The notes under the pieces were generated by a model. It was not told the origin of the DNA, made no database searches, and saw nothing but the letters and a program-made list of their open reading frames with translations. Shown piece by piece: positions 55,910-64,000 of a stretch of 64,000 nt of DNA. The translations under genes and the position numbers were made by a program. The stretch's first letter is position 1; every line of letters starts with the position of its first letter. This DNA comes from Laburnicola sp. R22_1. Its lineage: Eukaryota > Ascomycota > Dothideomycetes > Pleosporales > Didymosphaeriaceae. The DNA lies in the NCBI GenBank assembly GCA_014281115.1, contig JACONQ010000020.1, forward strand, positions 248,001-312,000, read 5' to 3'.

Positions 55910-56698
55910 TGCTCACCAACCTATGGCAGCGATAATTCACTAGAAGAGCTAGAGAGCATTAAGATGTTTATTCTAGATGCTGCATCGTACACAAGCGTGC
56001 CTCCAAGTCTATTGTTTGCAATGATGATGCAAGAATCTGATGGCTGTGTACGTGTGGGTAGCACTGCAAGGTGCGGTGACAAATCCCGAACTCATGCAAT
56101 CCAATGCTGGCGAAGGGAGCTGTGTCAACGTCTCTCCCTGTCCATCAAGTATCATCAAAATGATGTTGATAGAGGGCGCAGGAGAGGGTCGAGATTTTGG
56201 CTTAAAGCAAGCTGTGGATCTATTTGCGAACGTCTCTAACTTATGCCTGCAAAATTTTACCACGCGGCAGCCTGTGCTTACAACGCCAGGCCTAACAGTG
56301 TAGTGGCAAGTCACTTAGAATAGGGACAAGCTACACAATGCTACGCGTCTAACATTGCTAACTGTCTTCTCAGCTAGAGCCAAAGATCGGACACTACGTG
56401 CCTATTAGATTATGCCGTTAGGCCTGAGCAATCCTCAGATCTACTATTGCTTCCATCTAATCCCAAACATTCCATACAGACAGGCTGTCTATCTACACCG
56501 CCGCCTTCAATGCTACTCCCACCTTCGTCTCTACCACAATTTAGTGTGTATTATTTAGTAGGAGAAGGTGATATATATAACGCAGTTGCTGAGAAACATA
56601 ACATAGTATTTGTAGAGTTGAAACAACTGAATCCAGGACTAAGTGTAAATTGCACGAACCTATGGCTTGGCTATTACTACTGCGTCTCTTCACATTAG
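55910..56698 (+). pseudogene. Secreted lysozyme-like protein with C-terminal LysM, decayed
   Basis: The first frame reads CSPTYGSDNS..SIKMFILDAA..VPPSLLFAMMMQESDGCV, a lysozyme/transglycosylase-like start with catalytic-type Glu in QES. A +1 shift near 56070 leads to VTNPELMQSNAGEGSC and CPSSIIKMMLIEGA, and another near 56230 to KFYHAAACAYNARPNS..ATQCYASNIAN. The last frame (56530-56698) is a LysM module: VYYLVGEGDIYNAVAEKHNI then LKQLNPGLSVNCTNLWLGYYYCV. The signal peptide part is not resolved. LysM modules bind chitin or peptidoglycan-type glycans. At least two frameshifts and several TAGs make it dead. Confidence 0.65.
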
Positions 56699-56747
56699 AA
56701 CCTCAAATAGTCTTAAATATCAACTATAATGCTATTTCCGACAATGC

Positions 56748-57870
56748 TTAACTCTGTGTCCCAACTAAATGCACTAACAGGCACCTGGTCTCGGACGCAG
56801 TGCACGATACGTATCTAAAGCGATGTGAGCCACCTATGGTATGAGCTGGATAGTAATGACTTACGTCGGTTTCTATAGGTGTATACCGCGCTTCCTCCCC
56901 ACTAGGCCCAGGAACGTTCTCGGAGGTCGCAATCCGACTAGTCACGTGCCAAACGCCCTCTTGCGGTGATGTTGGGCCAGTTGGAGATTCGAATCTAGGA
57001 GGCGAGCTGCTACGGTTACCAGACATGTCTGGACCCGTCTCCCGAGTTCCACGGCGTAAGGTCTTTATCCGAAAATTCGAACAAGCAGCTATGCCGTTAT
57101 TAATAAAGAGAAAGGCTGCGTTTTTAATGAGTCCCTAAAGATGTAGCCAGAACGATTTGGCGATACCGCGTACTGCGTAGCTGCTACCTGCTCTTGCAAA
57201 GGATACTAAAATAACTATAGAAATCAGACAAAATCGCACAGCGGCATACTTCTTAGTACGTTTGGGTAAACGTGTATGTGCCAAGATTGTTAGCGGAAAG
57301 GCGATCAGAATGATGTTAGTAACCCCATCCCACGATGTAGATACCCACAATGCCACGAATGATACCAGTATTTGGGGTTCTTTGATACCTAAACACAGGT
57401 TAATAAACCGTCAATTTTAGGCCGAAGTGAGGGCTATCGGCGGTGTGAGGCGGCTCTGCAAAAGGGTACTTAATAATACAGCATGTGTACGCCATAACAA
57501 GCATCCAAAGTATGCACCACTAAGCTCGCTTTAGCAAGTAAAACAATTCGACTAGGCGGTAATAGGAAGTGAGAAGGCTCACTTTTAGGAGCCATAGGCA
57601 ACTAGTCTGTAGCATAGTGGAGGAGTATTGGAGCCGATAGAATAATGAGCTGGGTAAGGTATTAGAAGCTAAATAATTGTAGTATAGAGCAGTAGAAACC
57701 GTATTAACGATGCAAGAAACAAAAAGTAGTAAAAAATAGACGAGTGATAGGATGTTGTCATAGGGCGGCTTCATAAGCGAACTTTGTGTGACATGGCGAA
57801 TAGAAGCGACAAAGGCTAAAAGCCCAAAGCAGAGCCACATAATGGCGAAGAAAGCGATCTTGTCAAGCAT
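56748..57870 (-). pseudogene. SAT4/rhodopsin-like integral membrane protein, decayed
   Basis: The frame 57870-57520 has helices IAFFAIMWLCFGLLAFVASI, LSLVYFLLLFVSCIVNTVS and LQYSSTMLQTSCLWLLKVSLLTSYYRL, the LWxxKxSLLxxYxRL signature of the fungal rhodopsin/SAT4 family. After a poorly conserved stretch, frame 57356-57135 gives STSWDGVTNIILIAFPLTIL and LPKRTKKYAAVRFCLISIVI, and frame 57026-56748 a polar cytoplasmic tail. Members include PTH11-like receptors. The copy is interrupted by several stops and frame changes. Confidence 0.6.
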
Positions 57871-58463
57871 CTTGTAATTGTTAGGGTGGAATTATAGATC
57901 CATAGGATATGAAATACCTATAGTAGCAGGAGAACGCACGGACTAACATGACACAGCCACTAATGTACTAGTAGCCGGCGCTTAGGTAGCACTGCCCGCT
58001 GCTTATTTTTAAATCTACGCGCCCAGCTCCCTAATGCTTAGCAGTCGTCTGTAAGGCGCACACGCTATTACTACCTACAGCTATTTTTTTGCGATGTTTA
58101 TGTTTTTGGGTTCTGTGCGGATGCTCACGTGATGAAAACTCATCCGTCTAGGCTAGGAAGGTAAGAGGGCTGCCGATATACTCATTTGGACTGCGATCTT
58201 GGAGTCTTGTATTAAGATTGGATGGAAAGCCAAGGAGAAGCTCCGTGGCAGTGCTAGGGACAGGAACCAAAAGTTCTGGTCGGAGCACCTTTATAGCATT
58301 CCTAAATCATCGTGCGTCGTCGTTAGAGAGTATGTCGATGCTGGGATTAATTTTAGCAAAGTTACGTCACAAAGGGTCATACTTACTCCTTAGGTTTTAT
58401 TAGTTTCTGTAGGCTCTTCTGCAGACCTGCGCAAGAGAATTTGAGCACCGGGGTGTTTATCTC
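57871..58463. other. No supported gene
   Basis: Two overlapping 60-codon frames (58199-58403) show no domain. The rest is intergenic. Confidence 0.45.
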
Positions 58464-59297
58464 TTAACCAGGAAACAAGACAAGTAAGGACAGGTCAACT
58501 GTGCCTTGAAAAATAAAATGTATGATCTTTCTATCGTAAATATACCTGTTCAAATCCTTTTCTATAGTATCGTGGTCGCCACTATATGCCTTCTCGATCC
58601 CAGACGCAATCGCCTGTTTAACGGGAAATAATGCAGGATGCTTGGATCTGGGTACAAAATTAGGATAATTATGGGCAATCCAATCCGTCTTAGGTGTTGG
58701 GACAGTAGATGTATTGATCCCCTGCTTAAAACTCTTAGTGGATTCGTGCCTTGCTTTGCGTTTCTTCTCAATCCTACTTATGCTTCTTTTCTCTGTAAGA
58801 GTTTTTACTTCGTAGCGAAAAGCATTGTAATAGCAGAATTTTAGGTATCGCGTGCGCGCCACTTTTAAATGGTTGGTTGCGTTTTTAGTGTTAAGGTAAT
58901 AATGTATTTGCAAAAGCCGGTTGATATGTAGCTGCCTAGTTAGAGCTCCTTCCCTTAGTTGTGCTGCGATGTGCTTTAGCGAATAAAGGATATGCACAGA
59001 TCCAATCTTATAAATACACTGTAGCATTTAAAGCTTTTTACTGTCTAGGCTTACGTTATTAGAGTGAATATGTTTAATAAGCAGCTCTTTTAAGGGAAAA
59101 TCTTTGAGTGATGTCTTAACTACTATCTGGAATCTCTAATATAGAGCTTATTCCGGATCTATGCCGAGTCCCTAAAGGACCGCTTCTTTTCAATAGGGGC
59201 CCAATATGGCTTTAATGAAGTCTATTCGAAGATCTCGTGCGTCCATCTTGTCAGCGTTTGTATTGCGAAAGCTGGCTGTTGCCAAGTGCACGAGCAT
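58464..59297 (-). pseudogene. Unrecognised basic protein, five in-frame stops
   Basis: An ATG at 59297 (or 59246, MDARDLRIDFIKAILGPY) opens one frame to 58464. It is stopped by a TGA, two TAG and two TAA in the first third, then stays open for 187 codons with helical, Lys/Arg-rich sequence (SISRIEKKRKARHESTKSF) and a TDWIAHNYPNFVPRSKHP stretch. No frameshift. Family not recognised. Confidence 0.45.
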
Positions 59298-59737
59298 TAA
59301 TGTGCTTTCAACACTGGGGTGCATGGCAGGCTGTCGCGTGAGTTAAAGAATCGTACAGAATAATCGAGAGAACGTACATCTTGGGTAACCTTTACCCACA
59401 AACAATTATCCAAACATCTCTGGATAGATGATGGTGGGGACCCAGAGCCAAGAAGGAATACCTTTTTGTTAGGTGTGTCCACCACGACTAGGAGCATTGA
59501 CTTAAATAGAGTGGCGGAAACTCCATCGTTCATAAACATCTCCTCTTCTCAATCCTAAGACTCGGGCTCTATTATAGACAAAGGAGCAGGAATCAGCGCA
59601 AGAAGAAGGTTACATATTAGCGGCCAAGTTAGTTAACGCCCATATATAAGCGGATCAAACATATCGTAAACTGCGCTCTTTAACATATCCTCTTCTGGAA
59701 TTTAGTATAGTGGACGGAATCCTATATGGCAAGCGCT

Positions 59738-60622
59738 TTAAAGGTACGATTCGATCTCCTTTATGTCTTCAGGACCCAGAATATCTGCTTTTTGTATTGG
59801 TTGAGGGTTTGGAAATTCTGCCAATTGGTTAGCAGAATTATGAACGTAGCCCTCCACGCTGTCAAAGCCCAGGTTCAACGACGGTTGGAAGCTTGATGAT
59901 CCTGTAATCTCCCTTATTTTGTCTGCCGGCGCAGTTTCACCCTCTATATCTTTAGAGTTTACCATTTCTAAATCGCTAGTAAGCACCGAAACGTCTTTAA
60001 GTGGCCCTATAGCGTCTTTAAAGTAACTCGGCATTTCAACCTCTATATCCCCGAAAAGATTGTCACTGTCGAAAGCGGGAACATTATTGTTATAATCACC
60101 AAGATTCAAACCCAGGCCTCTGTTGTCGGGATTGTGGCCATTGGGAACGAACAACCCCTTGGCGTCTGAGCTGTTTGAATCACGAACGCTTTAATGGTTG
60201 CCAAGATCATCCTCTACAAATTCTCTGGCATCTGGATCAACATCCTAGTCAATTGATCCTTCTTAACTATTTCGCTCTGATAAGGAATTGTTTGTGCGTT
60301 TAGAAGCTCGCCAAGGCACATTAGTAAAGCTTCGCGATCCAGTGGTTGGTTCGTTTGTCCGGACCACATCCCTGTGACGTAGGTGGAGAGTATTAGAAAT
60401 CTGGAGTGTATCCGACCGACGCTGTAGTGTGTCCTGAACGTTCTCACTCTACAGTTGAACAGCAAGGAGTAACTGGGTAAGCTCTTCGTTGTCTGCTTTC
60501 GGGTTGGTCTCGTTCTAGTCCTGAGCGAATCGCTTTAGTTGTTAATACCATAGGTACTTTGTAACAAGCTTAAAAGGACAGCGACGTACTAAAATGAGAC
60601 TTAGAGCCTCGTTTAGGTCCAT
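59738..60622 (-). pseudogene. Unrecognised acidic protein, about six TAA/TAG
   Basis: ATG at 60622 (MDLNEALSLILVRRCPFKL), one continuous frame of about 295 codons to 59738. Stops are only TAA/TAG, after LWY, RFAQD, AVQL, RNS, SID and GNH. The C-terminal 138 codons are clean and rich in Asp/Asn/Gly (LGLNLGDYNNNVPAFDSDN). No domain recognised. It is head to head with the CSC1-like gene, 312 bp apart. Confidence 0.45.
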
Positions 60623-60934
60623 GATGTCAATGAATTGGAAGAATCGAATCAAGACCATGATAGTTAGCCCGCTATATCCGACCACGCCGCATGAAAATTT
60701 TATCACGTGACATGCCGCCGGACGGAGGTGTCGGAGCATGGCCAACTTGACGAGGTATAGCGGTCCCAACCAAAAATTAAAAATGTTTCTGTTGGTACCA
60801 CTAGAGCGTTTATAGTAAGACATTGCTTTTAACTGTATGGCCTACGTGATATAAAATTTAATTGAGACCATTAAGATCATGACCCTGAGGTATATAGATC
60901 GTGGTAGCGACGGCGTTATCGTGTAGACGGTACC

Positions 60935-63285
60935 ATGTCGCAATTGTCATTAAACGTAGCTGCCAGTCAGTCTTTTTTAAAGGCATAAGAGCTTAGCGGT
61001 GTATCCCTAAGTACGTTTGTAGCATCTATTTCCACCTCGTTAGTTGTATTTGGAGTGGAGATAATCATTTTTCTCGTGATCCAGAAAAGATTCCCTTTAA
61101 TATAGTTAGTGCTCTATAATTCTTGTTCAAACTATTGACTCATCAATGCAGCCCCGAGACTGCCGGATGGCGGACTGGTGAATTAGTTCGTCTGATGACG
61201 TCTAAAATAATACGATTCAATTGGAAGCGAGGTGATAACCTTGACGCTTACTTTTTCCAACGATACCTGAGAACATTGGTGTTAGTTTTTCTACTATCCT
61301 GTCTTATAGTAACCCTAGTCCTTGCGCCGCTTAACTTTCTGCAAGGAAAAGGTGGGCCTTATAGTGTTTAAGGCCTTGACCTGCTTGGCTAGTCTAACGT
61401 TGGATTAGAACATACGGATCGCTATTGGGCTCACCTCTGGCTAGGGGTATGCTTTATCGCATCTGTCTATTGGATGATATGGAAAGAGCTTGAGAATTAT
61501 GTCGATATTCGGCAGGCATCCCAATATCTATTGCAGCGCACAGTACTCATAGACTTAATCCCTTAGTCTCTGTTATCTCACGAACGGCTAAAGAACATGC
61601 TAGAATGTTTTGGGAAAATTACAGCGATCTGTTTTAACTAAGACATGGGTATTATTAAGCAAAAGACTTAATAACGCAACCGGCTAATTGGACTCCTTAA
61701 AGGGGCAGAAACGAAGTTGATTAAACAAAAGATATGGTCTATCGCTTGTTGCTATCTAGAAGGGAAATATAAGTCTACTAAGAATAAGCGTTGGGCTGTT
61801 GTCTGGCGCTTACTTGAATGGTTCTTAATGGGGGACATGACCTCTATAGAAGGTTATCGCAAAAGCTTAGTAAAAGTCAATAACAAGATCAAAGCCTTAA
61901 TAGGAAATTAAAATACACTAAGGACTCTTTCTTTAGCATTTGTTACCTTTGAATCTCCGCTTTCTGCTTGTATGGCCTGCCAAACAGTCCTTTATTCCAA
62001 GGCAGGATTTATGACGCCATGCTCTCTTTCTACGTCAACTCACGAAGTTGTATGGGACAATATTAGTATGAAATGGTGGAATAGAACTGCTCGCACTGTT
62101 ACAAGTAATTTCCTTATTACTCTGCTCGCTATTTCCCTCGCTGTCCCAGTGTCTCTGTCTGGTTTACTATCTTAAGTTATATATCTCTTAAAATTGTTTG
62201 CATGGCTTGGGTGGCTCTAGGATACACCTATCTGGGCGCTTGGTATTATATAGGGCCTGTTACCACCGCTATTGTTAGCCTTTCTGCTAAAACTGTTTTT
62301 GGTAACATTGTTACTTTTAGTTAAGAAACAAGGAATTCCACTAAGAAGTATTATTGGGCTTAAAATTCAGAACTACTACTTTTTCTTCCTGTGGACTTAG
62401 GTTACGTTGATTGTTACTCTTTCTGCCGGCCTCACTACTATCTCGAACGAGGTTTCTGCTGGAAATGCTATAGTTGCAACACTGGCTAAGAATTTACCGA
62501 AAGCGAGTAACTACTTTTTATCGTACGTTCTCCTGCACGCTCTGGCTATAAGTGCGAATAGTTTACTTCGTATCGACCGGTTAATAAGCATATTTATTGC
62601 TGCGCCTCTATTTGATCGCACAGTTTCCTAGATGTTGGATAGAAAAGTTCCAGAAGTTGAGTGGGGAACCTATGTTCCTGTCTACACTAATCTTGCCTGC
62701 ATTGGTATAGTACTAAATCATCTAGGAGATTCCCTACTAACTCAGTTAGGATTTATCTACGCTATAATATTACTAATAATAATCCCAATTCAGCTGTTTA
62801 TATTCGCTATATCTTGGATAGTGCACTCGCATTTATCGATTACAATTGCAGCATAGGACTACGGCGGCATATTTTATTCGCACGCTATTAAACACCTTAT
62901 TATAGGTATATACACAATGGAGGCTGGACTAGTAGCCCTTTTTGTGTTGGTACGAGATGCCTAGGGAAAATTAGCATGTATTGGTCAAGCTATCTTTATG
63001 CTTCTAACAGCAGCTTTAACAATTGTTTATTATTACATTCTCTGCAAGATGTTTAACCCGTTGTTAAAGTTTTTACTGTTGTTAACAAAAGCGTTAGATA
63101 AACTAGTGACGGAATATCCTACGTATAATGCGATTAACGCGCAAGCAGCTTTGCGTCTGCCTAAAGACAACTTTGGTTTTAGTGATATTGAGCTTCATAA
63201 TTGCAGAGAACTATCTTCGGATATTATCCTATCAGACGAAGACGCAGTTATTGATAATCATTGTAAAATTAGATTGAAAACGTAA
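60935..63285 (+). pseudogene. CSC1/OSCA-like osmosensitive channel (DUF221), decayed
   Basis: The ATG at 60935 starts an N-terminal helix (VVFGVEIIIFLVIQKRFP). From 61123 a second frame, probably after an intron, carries LDAYFFQRYLRTLVL and LLSCLIVTLVLAPLNFLQGK, then GLDLLG-stop-SNVGLEHTDRYWAHLWLGV, the family's hallmark order. A cytosolic domain (KGAETKLIK, SLVKVNNKIKALI) and the 7-helix core follow: SNFLITLLAISLAVPVSLSG, then Leu/Ile-rich helices to KMFNPLLKFLLLL. All parts from 61123 to 63285 are in one frame, interrupted by about a dozen TAG/TAA. Family role: mechanosensitive cation channel of the plasma membrane. Dead copy. Confidence 0.78.
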
Positions 63286-64000
63286 GGTGTGTCCCTGGGT
63301 CGCGAGACGCACGGTGTACCGAGACATTTTGTGAGGAAAATCCTCTCCGAATTTCTCCCAATAAATATATAGCACTTTGAATGATACACAAATATCTTAT
63401 ACCTATCTGAGTCTATGTTTCTAGATTTTCGTAAGGTTCCACCGAGTGGTTGTCGTTCTATACATCTATTCGTCAACGCCGCAAGTTGCCGACTCAGCAT
63501 CTCTCCCCTGTTCTCTCACAACATACCGGGCCTCTCCAGATTTCGGAGGTATAGCAAGAAAGCCCAATCAAGAAAGGATTTTTTCCGCGCTTTGAAGTCT
63601 AATTTGACTGCGAGACGATAGATTCCGAAGGTTCCAATATCGGCTAATCAACCCTCGAAATCCTTGGATGTTTTAGCGGGTCTCGTATCTGCATTAGCGC
63701 GCCTCAAGTCTGCTTACATAGCAGCGGTATTGAATAGTAAGGTTCACTCCAGCCATACTGTGGCGCATTGTTCTTTTTTTCGGCAAATGACCGCCTTACC
63801 ACTACTTGGCGTAATAATTCCCCATCTACCACTGTTTACAATACACTACCACCAATGTGGCCGTGCAGCGGAAATGGACCGAAATACCACTGTTTCTGAC
63901 CCACTAAAATTTAGCGACCCAGAGCTAACAGGCGGCTGCCCCCTAGCTTTGCGGTTGCTCCCTAACTTTTAGGCGGTCGCCCCCTAACTTGTGGGCGGTT
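63286..64000. other. Unassigned end region with short repeats at the edge
   Basis: No recognised gene; the frame at 63664-63972 has no domain. From about 63930 to the window end, degenerate units of the type GCGGTCGCCCCCTAACTTxT recur three times at a spacing of about 22-26 bp, suggesting that a tandem repeat begins at the window edge. Confidence 0.45.

Noticed and set aside
58464..59297. DUF3435 captain recombinase
   Set aside because: The basic helical protein lacks any R-x-x-R/Y recombinase motif I can identify.
2888..63285. Reassigned TAG/TAA codons (alternative genetic code)
   Set aside because: TGG, CAG and CAA remain common in the same genes, intact genes end at TAA/TAG normally, and one codon would need to mean both Trp and Gln. 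RIP-type mutation explains the pattern.
1..64000. tRNA, rRNA or riboswitch genes
   Set aside because: I looked for conserved A/B-box-like or rRNA sequence and saw none I could support by eye; a tRNA scan would be decisive.

Overview
The window looks like nuclear DNA of a filamentous ascomycete (Pezizomycotina). Introns are short (about 44-52 nt), with GTAAGT/GTATGT/GTACGT-type donors, CTAAC-type branch sites and CAG/TAG acceptors. Gene families are typical of these fungi: FunK1 kinase, NACHT-ankyrin NLR, DUF3723, fungal patatin, DUF1996 and a Tad1-clade LINE. Base composition alternates sharply. The parts at 1-14 kb and 29.7-36.0 kb are GC-balanced, and most of the rest is AT-rich. Nearly every interrupted gene is broken by TAG or TAA, usually where the family has Trp or Gln. 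TGG to TAG, CAG to TAG and CAA to TAA are the CpA to TpA changes expected of repeat-induced point mutation (RIP).

Layout. 0-6.3 kb: little coding sequence, a MITE-like element, and a Tc1/mariner element with perfect 70-bp terminal inverted repeats and a dead transposase. 6.3-13 kb: a FunK1 kinase and a NACHT-ankyrin NLR, each otherwise open and each broken by one TAG. 13-19 kb: decayed DNA that contains an intact, spliced, signal-peptide-bearing small Cys protein (15877-16402) beside a foldback element. 19.2-25.3 kb: a full-length Ty1/Copia element (216-bp LTRs, TTATA target duplication) inserted into a 17-bp AT minisatellite. 25.9-28.6 kb: BTB and DUF1996 pseudogenes. 28.9-36.6 kb: an unrecognised gene split by a 6.2-kb Tad1-like LINE flanked by a 14-bp duplication. 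36.7-63.3 kb: a dense set of mostly decayed genes: MADS-box, ferric reductase, coiled-coil proteins, Myb/SANT, two intact membrane proteins, patatin-like phospholipase, DUF3723, LRR/F-box-like, BTB, lysozyme-like/LysM, SAT4/rhodopsin-like and CSC1/OSCA-like channel.

Interpretation. Ferric reductase, patatin-like protein, DUF3723 and NLR together are the recognised accessory-gene set of Starship giant transposons, and a Myb/SANT gene is also present. I saw no DUF3435 tyrosine-recombinase captain, so this is either part of a Starship whose captain lies outside the window or a decayed one. Most cargo appears dead. The exceptions with clean, spliceable frames are the small secreted protein near 16 kb, the membrane-protein pair at 43.3-44.9 kb, and the small proteins at 39.1 and 42.5 kb. 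The LINE is GC-rich and not RIP-degraded although its flanks are, so it probably arrived after most of the damage.
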